DNA from: Microbacterium sp. SY138 | GTDB lineage: Bacteria; Actinomycetota; Actinomycetes; Actinomycetales; Microbacteriaceae | Length of the DNA: 64,000 bases | NCBI RefSeq assembly: GCF_039729145.1 | Contig: NZ_CP155793.1 | Location: forward strand, 186,001-250,000 | Direction of reading: 5' to 3' | In this document: positions 33,299 through 40,961 of the stretch, piece by piece | Position numbering within the stretch: position 1 is the stretch's first letter | Layout of the letters: the number at the start of each line of letters is the position of its first letter | Notes under the pieces: generated by a model | Told to the model about the DNA's origin: nothing | The model's input: only the letters and a program-made list of their open reading frames with translations | The model's database searches: none | Position numbers and translations under genes: made by a program

Positions 33299-34628
33299 CG
33301 CCATCTCCTTCCTCGTCACCCTGACATTCCTCGTCTATGTCTTCATGATCGTCGTGCCCTTCCTGCGTCGCACACCCGACCCGGAAGGGAGGGTGGATCT
33401 GTTCGACTGGCACATGTTCGTCCCCTGTCGGGACGAGGAGGTCGTGATCGGACGCACCATCGAGATGCTTCGCACCACGGTTCCCGAAGCGCACGTCTGG
33501 GTGATCGACGACGACAGCGATGATCGGACGGCGGCGCTCGTGCAGGCCGCCGCCGATGCGGATCCCTACGTGCACCTCGTCCAGCGGCGGCGTCCCGAGG
33601 CCCGCACCGGAAAGGGCGATGCTCTCAATGCCGCCTATTTCGAGCTCAACGCGTTCCTTCCCGGCGACACGGATCGAACCCGCGTCGTCGTCTGCGTCGT
33701 GGACGCCGATGGTGAAGTGGCGGAGAACATCCTCCGCCAGGCCGCCTCTCCGTATGCTTTCGGTGATCCAGAGGTGGGCGCCGCCCAGGTCACGGTCTTC
33801 ATGAAGAATCGGGATGACCGGCATCCGGTCGAGGGAGCGGGGTGGGCCCGCAACACCTTCGGACGATTCCTGATCAGGATGCAGGACCTCGAATTCCGAG
33901 GCCCGATCGCGGCGGTCCAGTCGCTTCGCGGCTGGACCCAGACCGTCGGCCTCGGCGGAAACGGGCAGTTCACTCGGCTCTCCGTGCTGGACGACATCGC
34001 CGAGCGGTCCGATCGGCCCTGGCACGGGTCGCTCCTCGAAGACTACGAGCTGGGGATCCACGTGCTCCTCGCGGGACATAAGAACAGGCACCTCCACGAC
34101 ACCTTCGTCGCTCAGGAGGCTCTGCACGACTTCCGGCGCTTCACCGTCCAGCGCACCCGTTGGGCGCAGGGCAACATGCAGTGCATCCGCTACATCCCCG
34201 AGATCGCGCGTTCGACGAAACTCTCCAACGCCGGTGTCCTGGAGGTCTGCTACTACCTGATGCTGCCGTTGTTCCAGGTCGTCGCCAGCGCCGCGGCCGT
34301 CCTGCTGGTGATCGGAGCAGCCGTCGGCCTCCTGTCCGGTGCGGTGACCCTGCCCCCGAGCTCCGTGCTCCTCCTCGCGATCTTCTACCTCCTGTTCGGC
34401 ATCGGCCCCTTCTTCATCTGGGGGCCGCTCTACCGTCGCTACAGCGAACCGCAGGCCGGATTCTGGACCGGAGTGCTCTGGGGATTCGGGATGTGGCTCT
34501 ACGACTACTACGTCTACCTGACGGGTGCTCGCGCCATCTACCGGATCCTCCGCGGTCGAAACGGATGGGCGAAGACTCGGCGCAACGGAGAGACCGATGT
34601 CGCCGGACCGATCGCGAAGGACACATGA
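33282..34628 (+). CDS. Membrane family 2 glycosyltransferase (processive type)
   Basis: 448 residues. N-terminal TM helix (8-28), cytosolic GT-A domain with DDDSDD (76-81), DADGE, EDYELG (catalytic base Asp) and QRTRWAQG (QxxRW), then about four C-terminal TM helices. This D, DxD, D, QxxRW set marks processive synthases such as cellulose, hyaluronan and poly-GlcNAc synthase. ATG 33282 has GAGAG upstream; GTG 33252 is a weaker choice. Overlaps the genes on both sides. Probably polymerises or transfers a sugar, perhaps derived from the epimerase product. Polymer identity unknown. Confidence 0.9.
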   Translation: MIAAANAISFLVTLTFLVYVFMIVVPFLRRTPDPEGRVDLFDWHMFVPCRDEEVVIGRTIEMLRTTVPEAHVWVIDDDSDDRTAALVQAAADADPYVHLVQRRRPEARTGKGDALNAAYFELNAFLPGDTDRTRVVVCVVDADGEVAENILRQAASPYAFGDPEVGAAQVTVFMKNRDDRHPVEGAGWARNTFGRFLIRMQDLEFRGPIAAVQSLRGWTQTVGLGGNGQFTRLSVLDDIAERSDRPWHGSLLEDYELGIHVLLAGHKNRHLHDTFVAQEALHDFRRFTVQRTRWAQGNMQCIRYIPEIARSTKLSNAGVLEVCYYLMLPLFQVVASAAAVLLVIGAAVGLLSGAVTLPPSSVLLLAIFYLLFGIGPFFIWGPLYRRYSEPQAGFWTGVLWGFGMWLYDYYVYLTGARAIYRILRGRNGWAKTRRNGETDVAGPIAKDT

Positions 34629-35248
34629 TGCACACGCTCGCTCTGAATCCGGACGCACGAGGCAGCAGCCGCAGCGATCGCGAGGAATCACGCCGTGCCC
34701 CGGCCGACATCGCGGCTCGATACACCGTCGGAGTGTTGCTGATCGTCGCCGCCGTGCTCCTCGTGCTCCTCGAAGAACGGTTTCGCATCTTCGAGGCGGG
34801 TGTGGCCGGTTCGTGGCTCACACCGTTCGTCCCCGGCGGTGTGCGCCACTACCTGAACTACTACATCCTCGAAGTCGAGCCGGGCCGGACCGTCGCATTC
34901 ATGGTGACGATCGAGTGCACCGTCGCCTTCCTCACCGCGCCCCTCTTGGCGCTCAGCGGCGTGATTCTCGCCACGACGCGAGTGCGCTGGAGGCAGGTCG
35001 TGAAGTCTCTGCTCCTCTCCGTCGTGCTCATCTTCGTCACGAACCAGCTCCGTCTCGGGGTGATCGCCCTCGGATCGCAGGCGCTGGGGTTCGAGGTGGG
35101 CTACGAGCTGACGCACCGACTGATCGGTTCGGTGCTCAGCATCATCGGCTTCAGCGCCGCCTATCTGGTCTTCGTCGTGGTGATCGCCGACCTCCACCTG
35201 TTCCGTCGGGATCCGAACCGCCGTAGATCGCGGGGCCGGCGGGCGTAA
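34625..35248 (+). CDS. Exosortase/archaeosortase family protein
   Basis: 207-residue multi-pass membrane protein, about five TM helices after a polar N-terminus. The three residues that define exosortases and archaeosortases can be placed: Cys98 in TIECTVAF, Arg143 in NQLRLGV and His164 in ELTHRLIG. The CT dipeptide and the short length are closer to archaeosortase-like members than to EpsH. These are cysteine transpeptidases that cut a C-terminal tripartite signal and join the protein to another molecule; in Gram-negatives they are co-encoded with polysaccharide genes, as here. ATG 34625 overlaps the glycosyltransferase stop. Transpeptidase activity is not demonstrated for this branch. Confidence 0.78.
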   Translation: MMHTLALNPDARGSSRSDREESRRAPADIAARYTVGVLLIVAAVLLVLLEERFRIFEAGVAGSWLTPFVPGGVRHYLNYYILEVEPGRTVAFMVTIECTVAFLTAPLLALSGVILATTRVRWRQVVKSLLLSVVLIFVTNQLRLGVIALGSQALGFEVGYELTHRLIGSVLSIIGFSAAYLVFVVVIADLHLFRRDPNRRRSRGRRA

Positions 35249-35272
35249 CCGAACAGCACTCCTTCCGTCTAG

Positions 35273-35304
35273 TGGGAGGCGCAGCAGTCCTGCTCGCCTC
35301 CACC
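35273..35304 (+). terminator. Hairpin after the exosortase gene
   Basis: GTGGGAGGCG-cagcagtcctgct-CGCCTCCAC, nine pairs with one bulge; it may end the wecB operon or sit in the leader of the next gene. Confidence 0.45.
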
Positions 35305-35325
35305 AGATGATGAAAGGGGCACAGG

Positions 35326-35991
35326 ATGAACAAGATCCTCACGTCCGCATGCTCAACCGGTCTCGGCCTGCTGATCGCAGGAGGGGCTGTATTCGGCGGC
35401 CAGGCGGCTTTCGCCGCCGAGCAGCCGGTCCCGCCGGACGCCACGTCCGCGACCACCGCCACCACGACCAACACGGATCCGGTCGCACCACCGCAGGTTC
35501 GCGGTTATCTCGGACAGGCCACCCAGACGGCCGCCCAGGGGGTGACCCCGGAATCGATGATCAGCGAGGGGGCCGTCGTGCAGCTCGTCAACGACGAACA
35601 GATCGACGGCGTGTACAGAGTCGTCCTCCCGGTTCCCGCGCACACGAGCTTCGTCTCGGCGACCGAGGGCGGCGTGCTCGTCGACGGCAACGTGGTGTGG
35701 ACGTTCAACGTCGCTCACGACGGTTCCACACGGATCGTGAAGCCCGTGGCGACCTTCCAGGTGGACGGGGGCTACTGGGGGCCGACGATCACGAACAGTG
35801 CTCAGGTCCTGTACTCCGGTGGCGTGTTCACCGACGATCCGCGATTCACCTACTCCTACGCCCACACGTTCGCCGAGCGCCCCGCCGTGCCGTTGATCGA
35901 TCCGACCATCGGTCTCGTCGGTGCCGGTGTGCTCGCGGCCGGAGCCGCGGGTGCCATCGTCCTGCGTCGTCGTGCCTCAGCGGACAGCTGA
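35326..35991 (+). CDS. Small secreted protein with non-LAXTG C-terminal membrane signal (candidate exosortase substrate)
   Basis: 221 residues. A signal peptide ends at QAAFAAEQ. A Thr/Pro-rich stretch (about 30-60) is followed by a single DUF11-like beta domain (about 70-180). The C-terminus reads PLIDPTIG, a TM helix (GLVGAGVLAAGAAGAIVL) and RRRAS. This is a tripartite sorting signal without LPxTG or LAxTG, the kind handled by exosortases. AAAGGGG precedes ATG 35326. Being next to an exosortase-like gene, it is the best local substrate candidate; a plain membrane anchor is the alternative. Confidence 0.82.
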   Translation: MNKILTSACSTGLGLLIAGGAVFGGQAAFAAEQPVPPDATSATTATTTNTDPVAPPQVRGYLGQATQTAAQGVTPESMISEGAVVQLVNDEQIDGVYRVVLPVPAHTSFVSATEGGVLVDGNVVWTFNVAHDGSTRIVKPVATFQVDGGYWGPTITNSAQVLYSGGVFTDDPRFTYSYAHTFAERPAVPLIDPTIGLVGAGVLAAGAAGAIVLRRRASADS

Positions 35992-36045
35992 CCTTCGACC
36001 CTTCTCACCAGAGCACTCCCACTCGAGCAATCAAAGGACAACATC

Positions 36046-37788
36046 GTGAAAAGAACATCACTCCTCCGGGGCGCGCTGGCCGGAGGGCTGCTCGCGGCCC
36101 TCGCGGTCGGTGCCCTCGCCGCCGCTCCGGCGGCCAGCGCTGCTGATGTGAACGGGTGGGCCGGATCCGGCGACACCCGTACCGCATCCGCGGCCGGCGC
36201 CACCGTCACCATCAGCACCAGCGACAAGGTCCAGGTGAAGGGGTCCGGCGACGTCGTCGACCTCGCCACCGTGCGGAATGGCGGCGAGTTCGGTCTGAAC
36301 ATCATTGGTGCGCCGGAGCTCTTCCCGTGCGCGAACGGCGCGGAGTGCGTCCGCGGTGTCGTCACCGTCGATTTCGGTCAGCGCGTGACGAACCCCAAGA
36401 TCTCGCTCGCCAACCTGGGCGGTGATATTTATGCGCTGGGTGGTGTCGTCACCAGTTCCGCCAAGTACACCCTGCAGACACCGGGGGTGAGCCTCTCCCG
36501 TGTCGCCGGAAACCTCGATGTGACCGCCACCACCATCACGTCGAACGACCTCGGTGCCAAGTCGGGCACCGTGCAGATCAACGGGGTCGTGTCGAAGGTC
36601 GACTTCCAGATCAAGATGCGTTCGAAGGGCGCGTTCGTCGGCCTTGTCCCCCTGTGGACCAAGGTCCCCAGTGACCTCCACAGCATCGACGTCGATGTGG
36701 ACGCTCCTCTCAAGCCGGTCCTGACCCTCGACAAGAACGACCACCGCGACGTCGCTGTGATCGGAGACCAGCTCTCCTACGACATCGTCGTGAAGAACAC
36801 CGGCAACGCGGCCGCCAACAACGTGGCCATCAGCGATGCGCTGCCCGCGGGCCTCGCCCCGGTCTCGGCGACCTACACGGCCGGCACCACGGGGCAGGCG
36901 ACGATCGCCGGGCAGAACGTCCAAGGAACCATCCCGTCACTCGCCCCCGGCGCCTCGTCGACGCTCACCGTCAAGGCCACGATCGCCACGACGGCACCGA
37001 TCGGAACGCTGCGCAACAACGCCTGCGCCGTCGCCACCTCCTCGAACCAGGCATGCGATTGGGATGACACGAGGATCGACAAGCCCACGACGCCCGTTCT
37101 GACGATCGTCAAGGACGATCACCAGGGCGACGTCTCACTGGGACAGGCACTGACCTATGACATCGTCGTGAAGAACACGGGTGATGGACAGGCTCAGGGC
37201 GTCGTCGTGAGCGACCAGCTCCCCGCCGGCCTCGATTTCGTCTCGGGCAGCGGCCCGGCCGGAACCACCGTGACCGCGACAGGGCGCACCGTCACGGCCA
37301 GCCTCGGGTCAGTGGCCCCTGGGCAGTCGATCGTCCTCACGGTCAAGGCGAAGGTCAACCAGTCGGCAGCACCCGGTGCTCTGACGAACACGGCTTGCGT
37401 GGCCGGCGCGAACGCGGCGAAGGCATGCGACGACGACACCGACATGGTCAAGCGCGAGTTCTTCCAGTACACGTTCAACTCGACCCCGACCGACCCGATT
37501 CCCGGCCAGGCCGTGACGTATCGGATGGAGTACGGGAACAACGGCAACGTCGACTCGGCGAACGCGGAGCTCGCGTTCGACATCGCCGGGATTCTGGACG
37601 ACTCGTCGTGGAACCAGGCCAGCCTCACCGCGACCAGCGGCGCCGTCACCGTTAACGGCAGCAGCATCGACTGGAAGGGGCCGCTGGCCTCGGGGCAGAA
37701 GGTCGTGCTGACGTTCACCGGCGTCTGGAGCGGCAACGGGGACGGGTTCGCATTCCCCGGAATCACCTACTACGGCAGCGCGCGCTGA
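36046..37788 (+). CDS. Secreted DUF11-repeat protein without anchor
   Basis: 580 residues. A signal peptide ends at APAASAAD. The N-terminal beta domain contains CVRGVVTVDFGQRVTNPKIS, a clear paralogue of the domain encoded at 29806. Two DUF11 repeats follow (VLTLDKNDHRD, VLTIVKDDHQGD), then a third, more diverged one. The protein ends FPGITYYGSAR with no TM segment or sorting motif, so it is probably released or held non-covalently. GTG start with AAAGGA seven bases upstream. Terminator follows at 37805. Confidence 0.88.
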   Translation: MKRTSLLRGALAGGLLAALAVGALAAAPAASAADVNGWAGSGDTRTASAAGATVTISTSDKVQVKGSGDVVDLATVRNGGEFGLNIIGAPELFPCANGAECVRGVVTVDFGQRVTNPKISLANLGGDIYALGGVVTSSAKYTLQTPGVSLSRVAGNLDVTATTITSNDLGAKSGTVQINGVVSKVDFQIKMRSKGAFVGLVPLWTKVPSDLHSIDVDVDAPLKPVLTLDKNDHRDVAVIGDQLSYDIVVKNTGNAAANNVAISDALPAGLAPVSATYTAGTTGQATIAGQNVQGTIPSLAPGASSTLTVKATIATTAPIGTLRNNACAVATSSNQACDWDDTRIDKPTTPVLTIVKDDHQGDVSLGQALTYDIVVKNTGDGQAQGVVVSDQLPAGLDFVSGSGPAGTTVTATGRTVTASLGSVAPGQSIVLTVKAKVNQSAAPGALTNTACVAGANAAKACDDDTDMVKREFFQYTFNSTPTDPIPGQAVTYRMEYGNNGNVDSANAELAFDIAGILDDSSWNQASLTATSGAVTVNGSSIDWKGPLASGQKVVLTFTGVWSGNGDGFAFPGITYYGSAR

Positions 37789-37804
37789 GCGCGTGACCGC
37801 AACA

Positions 37805-37838
37805 CCGAAGGGGTCGTCCCGATGGGCGGCCCCTTCGG
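37805..37838 (+). terminator. Hairpin terminator after the secreted DUF11 gene
   Basis: CCGAAGGGG (37805-37813) and CCCCTTCGG (37830-37838), perfect nine-base arms. Confidence 0.8.
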
Positions 37839-37845
37839 CATCGGC

Positions 37846-37857
37846 TAGGTTGGGACC
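37846..37857 (+). promoter_or_regulatory. -10 element for leaderless leader-peptide transcript
   Basis: TAGGTT (37846-37851) followed by six bases and a GTG, the same TAnnnT-n6-start pattern as at 9938 and 45844. Confidence 0.5.
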
Positions 37858-37884
37858 GTGAGCCCTGAGTCCGACAGACCGTAG
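37858..37884 (+). CDS. Putative 8-codon leader peptide (MSPESDRP) of the efflux gene
   Basis: GTG-AGC-CCT-GAG-TCC-GAC-AGA-CCG-TAG, predicted to be read from the 5' end of the transcript. It is followed by nested inverted repeats, GGGTCGA (37890-37896)/TCGACCC (37927-37933) and, inside, GAGCGC (37895-37900)/GCGCTC (37908-37913), before the efflux start at 37995. Chloramphenicol and related resistance genes are often controlled by ribosome stalling on such leaders. Existence as a translated peptide is inference. Confidence 0.45.
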   Translation: MSPESDRP

Positions 37885-37994
37885 ATCGCGGGTCGAGCGC
37901 CTTCCGCGCGCTCCCCGCATCCGCTGTCGACCCTTCTCACCCGCTGTTCATCGCGCTGTGCGATTCGAGCGGCGTCTTCGTGTCTGGATGCTCC

Positions 37995-39128
37995 ATGCCC
38001 CTGCTCGTCCCCGTCCTGGCTCTGGCGATCTTCGCCCAGGGCACCAGCGAGTTCATGCTCGCCGGCCTCCTCCTCCCCCTCTCCGTCGATCTCGATGTCG
38101 ATCCGTCGACGGCGGCCCTGCTGACCTCGGCCTTCGCGGTCGGCATGGTGATCGGCGCCCCGACCATGGCGGTCTTCGCCAGCCGTTGGGCTCCGCGGCG
38201 CGCTCTCGTGCTGCTGCTGGTGGTCTTCATCGCCGCGCACCTCGTCGGCGCGCTCGCGTCCTCCTTCTGGCTGCTGCTCGCGACGCGCGTGCTCGCTGCC
38301 CTGGCGAACGCGGGATTCCTCGCGATCGCTCTGGCGACGGTCCGGGCCGTCGTCGATCCGGCGACGGTGACGCGCGCCGTCGCCGTCCTCCTCTCGGGCA
38401 CGACCCTGGCCACGATCGTCGGCGTCCCCGCCGGTGCGGCGCTCGCGAATGCGTACGGCTGGCGCTCGACCTTCTGGGCCGTCGCGCTGCTGTGCCTGCC
38501 CGCTGTGGTCGCCCTGCTGCGGGACCGCACTCTCGTCGCGGTGCCGCGTTCGCCGAGGATCGCCGTGCGTGCAGAGCTCGGGGAACTGAGGCGTCGCCCG
38601 GTGGTCGTCGCCGTGGTGCTCGCGGTGATCGTGAACGCCGCGACCTTCGGCGTCTTCACATTCCTCGCTGTGATCGGTGCCGATGCCGGGGTGGAGGAGA
38701 CCGGGATCCCCCTGCTGCTCGCCGCCTTCGGGGTGGGAGCCTTCGTGGGTGTCTCCGCGACCGGCCGATGGGCGGCCCGCTTCGAGCGGGGCTGGATCGT
38801 GGTGGGTGCCGCGGTGACGGCCATGGCCTGGAGCGTGTTCGCCCTGTCCGTCGATTCCGTGCCGGGGGTGTTCTTCGGCGCCGCGGCCGGGGGCATGCTG
38901 TCGTTCGCCGTGGGCTCGGCCCTGATCGCCCGCATCGTCGGGCAGGCGTCGGGTGCCCCGGTCCTCGGCGGCGCCTATGCCACGGCAGCGCTGAACCTGG
39001 GGGCGTTCGTCGGTCCCGTGGCTGCCGGCTTCGCCTACGCGCAGGCCGGAGCGCCCGGGGTGCTCGTCGCGGCTGCCGGTCTGGCGGCCGTCGGTGTGCT
39101 CCTCGCTCCCCTCCTTCGCGCGCGATGA
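37995..39128 (+). CDS. MFS efflux transporter, Cmx/CmlR-like (chloramphenicol family)
   Basis: 377 residues, twelve TM helices. The N-terminus PVLALAIFAQGTSEFMLAG and TSAFAVGMVIGAPTMAVF closely follow the Cmx/CmrA chloramphenicol exporters of actinobacteria (DHA1 family). ATG 37995 chosen because family members start at this point; a GTG five codons upstream is possible and the ribosome site is weak. The preceding leader peptide and hairpins suggest attenuation by a ribosome-targeting drug. The real substrate may be something other than chloramphenicol. Confidence 0.87.
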   Translation: MPLLVPVLALAIFAQGTSEFMLAGLLLPLSVDLDVDPSTAALLTSAFAVGMVIGAPTMAVFASRWAPRRALVLLLVVFIAAHLVGALASSFWLLLATRVLAALANAGFLAIALATVRAVVDPATVTRAVAVLLSGTTLATIVGVPAGAALANAYGWRSTFWAVALLCLPAVVALLRDRTLVAVPRSPRIAVRAELGELRRRPVVVAVVLAVIVNAATFGVFTFLAVIGADAGVEETGIPLLLAAFGVGAFVGVSATGRWAARFERGWIVVGAAVTAMAWSVFALSVDSVPGVFFGAAAGGMLSFAVGSALIARIVGQASGAPVLGGAYATAALNLGAFVGPVAAGFAYAQAGAPGVLVAAAGLAAVGVLLAPLLRAR

Positions 39129-39165
39129 CCGCCCGGGAACCCGGGCGATGCGAAAGACTGGAGGC

Positions 39166-39705
39166 ATGACCTCGCCTGCGCTCGATTCCCTCCTGGCCCG
39201 CATCGTCGAGAGCGGGCTGCTCGAAGATCCCATCGCCGAGAACGGCCTCGTCTACGGACGGGCGAGCATCGACGCGGCGGGAACCGTGGTCAACGTCAAC
39301 ATCGACCCGGAGCTCGACGACGATGACGAACACGGCGACGACGTCGATCTCGATGTGCTGATCGCGGCCGTTTCGCGCATCCTCTCCGTCGGGGAATCCC
39401 GTTGGCGCGCGGTGATCGACGAGGTGGCGACCGACATCGATGATGCGGTGGATGACGAGTCCGTGGTCGAGCAGATCGATCTGCGAGACGACCTCGAGGC
39501 GACCTCGGTCGTGGTGTTCGCCGACGCCGTGCTGCTCGCCTTCGTCGCGCCGAAGCAGTTCCCCGAGTCGCGCATCCTCGTGCAGCTCGACGACCAGCTC
39601 GACGTCGACGGGGTCGAGGTGCGAGAGCTCGACGGTTCCGAGAGCATCGATTTCGAGACGCTCGACGAGCTGCTCGACCACATCAGCGGCCCCGACGAGA
39701 AGTGA
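39166..39705 (+). CDS. Hypothetical acidic cytoplasmic protein
   Basis: 179 residues, very rich in Asp and Glu (DPELDDDDEHGDDVDLDV), no signal peptide or TM segment. The segment DEVATDIDDAVDDESVVEQ is followed by a beta-rich region (DLEATSVVVFADAVLLAFVAPKQFPESR). I do not recognise a named family. ATG 39166 has GAGG one base upstream and AAAGACTGGAGG before that. Its stop codon lies within the left arm of the terminator at 39704. Independent of the MFS gene except for orientation. Confidence 0.75.
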   Translation: MTSPALDSLLARIVESGLLEDPIAENGLVYGRASIDAAGTVVNVNIDPELDDDDEHGDDVDLDVLIAAVSRILSVGESRWRAVIDEVATDIDDAVDDESVVEQIDLRDDLEATSVVVFADAVLLAFVAPKQFPESRILVQLDDQLDVDGVEVRELDGSESIDFETLDELLDHISGPDEK

Positions 39706-39746
39706 CCGTCGGACGCCGCGGCGTGGGCCCGTGGCATCCGACGGTC
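39704..39746. terminator. Bidirectional terminator between convergent genes
   Basis: GACCGTCGGA (39704-39713) pairs perfectly with TCCGACGGTC (39737-39746), with further GC pairing in the loop. Overlaps the stop codon of the upstream gene. Confidence 0.8.
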
Positions 39747-39755
39747 GATCGGGGG

Positions 39756-40454
39756 TCAGGCGCCGGCGATGGCGGTTGTCGCGTCGTCGATCAGATCGCA
39801 GATCGCGGCGGGGTGCGAGGCCAGCGAGGCATGGCTGGCATCCAGTTCCACGATCTTGCGCGGTGACATCCGCGCCGCCATGCGCCGCTCGTTGTCGGGG
39901 TGGATCATGCGGTCCTGGGTCGACACCTGGTACCAGGTGGGCTTGACCTTCCAGGCTGGTGCGGTGACGTCGTCGCCGAACGTGGAGGCGAGCGGCGCCT
40001 TCTGGGTGACGGCCATCACGAGCGCCTCATCGTCCGTCAGATCCTGGCAGAAGCTCTCCTGGAACTTGTCCTGGGTGACCCAGAGGTAGCCGTCGCTGTC
40101 CGGCGCGATGTTCTCGAACGCTGCGGGCGGGTGCTCCGCGCTGATCTGCCCGGGGTTCTCGCCCGCATCCGGAGCGAAGGCCGCGACATAGACGAGTCCG
40201 ACGACGTTGGGCAGGTCTCCTGCCTCGGTGATGACCGCCCCGCCGTAGGAGTGCCCGACCAGGAGGACAGGGCCGTCGACCTGCCGGATCATCGTGCGCG
40301 TGCGCTCCGCGTCGTCGGCGAGCGAGGTGAGCGGGTTCTCGACCGCCTGGATCGATTCGTACCCGCGCCGCCGCAGTTCGACGATGACTTTCGCCCAGTG
40401 GGCGGCGCCGCCCCAGAATCCGTGAACGAGGATGATCGTCGGTTTCGTGGTCAT
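39756..40454 (-). CDS. Alpha/beta hydrolase
   Basis: 232 residues. Oxyanion segment LVHGFWGGAAHW near the N-terminus, nucleophile elbow GHSYGG (Ser), and the catalytic His in DASHASLASHP near the C-terminus. Similar to the EstC/hydroxynitrile-lyase-like esterases common in actinobacteria. GGAGGT precedes ATG 40454. Divergent from the NTF2-reductase-NmrA operon across a shared palindromic operator. Cytoplasmic; substrate unknown. Confidence 0.9.
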   Translation of the reverse strand: MTTKPTIILVHGFWGGAAHWAKVIVELRRRGYESIQAVENPLTSLADDAERTRTMIRQVDGPVLLVGHSYGGAVITEAGDLPNVVGLVYVAAFAPDAGENPGQISAEHPPAAFENIAPDSDGYLWVTQDKFQESFCQDLTDDEALVMAVTQKAPLASTFGDDVTAPAWKVKPTWYQVSTQDRMIHPDNERRMAARMSPRKIVELDASHASLASHPAAICDLIDDATTAIAGA

Positions 40455-40498
40455 GGGAATACCTCCTGCGTGGGATCGGTTACCGTACTCCGACCATA

Positions 40499-40516
40499 TA
40501 CTTTCCACGGAAAGTA
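40499..40516. promoter_or_regulatory. Palindromic operator TACTTTCC-AC-GGAAAGTA in a divergent promoter
   Basis: Perfect 8-bp inverted repeat with a 2-bp centre. The TACT...AGTA ends match the operator type of HxlR/DUF24 regulators (YodB, CatR, HypR). TAATCT (40515-40520, plus strand) overlaps its right edge as a likely -10, so a repressor would control the rightward operon and probably the hydrolase. No HxlR gene is in the window. Confidence 0.6.
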
Positions 40517-40548
40517 ATCTAGGCATCGCAGGAACCGAGAGGGACACC

Positions 40549-40929
40549 ATGTCAGCCGAAGAAGATATCCGCGAGCTGCTCGCCACCTACGAGCGGGCAC
40601 TCAATACCGATGACACCGCGCTTGCGGTGTCATGTTACACGCAAGACGGCGTGTTCATGCCGACGATGCTGCCCACGGCCGTGGGCCCGGAGCTCACACA
40701 GGCCTACGACGCCGTGTTCGCGGCGATCCACCTCGCGGTGGTGTTCACGATCGACGAGGTGACCGTGTTCAGCGACACCGCAGCCGCCGCGCTGACCCGC
40801 AGCAACGGAACCCAGACCGTCCGCGCCACGTCGACCACCACGCCGGAGTCGAATCGCGAGCTGTTCACCTTCGCCGTCGAAGACGGCCGATGGAAGATCA
40901 GCCGCTACATGTTCAACAAGTCCGCATAG
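40549..40929 (+). CDS. NTF2-like / SnoaL-type nuclear transport factor 2 family protein
   Basis: 126 residues. Predicted cone-shaped NTF2 fold: helical start EEDIRELLATYERALNTDD, ALAVSCYTQDGVFMP, and a C-terminal strand DGRWKISRYMFNK. Such proteins serve as ketosteroid-isomerase-like enzymes or small-molecule binders. GAGAGGG precedes ATG 40549. First gene of a three-gene operon with two NAD(P)-binding proteins. Function cannot be specified. Confidence 0.88.
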   Translation: MSAEEDIRELLATYERALNTDDTALAVSCYTQDGVFMPTMLPTAVGPELTQAYDAVFAAIHLAVVFTIDEVTVFSDTAAAALTRSNGTQTVRATSTTTPESNRELFTFAVEDGRWKISRYMFNKSA

Positions 40930-40961
40930 CACCGACCGCACAAGACCTACAGGAGATCACC

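Noticed and set aside
31959..35248. Calling the 34625-35248 product a sortase
   Set aside because: It is a multi-pass membrane protein without the sortase TLxTC motif; the Cys/Arg/His layout fits exosortase/archaeosortase instead.
38656..39681. Minus-strand frame across the MFS and acidic-protein genes
   Set aside because: Antisense shadow with Arg-rich C-terminal half; spans the boundary of two genes with clear plus-strand starts.
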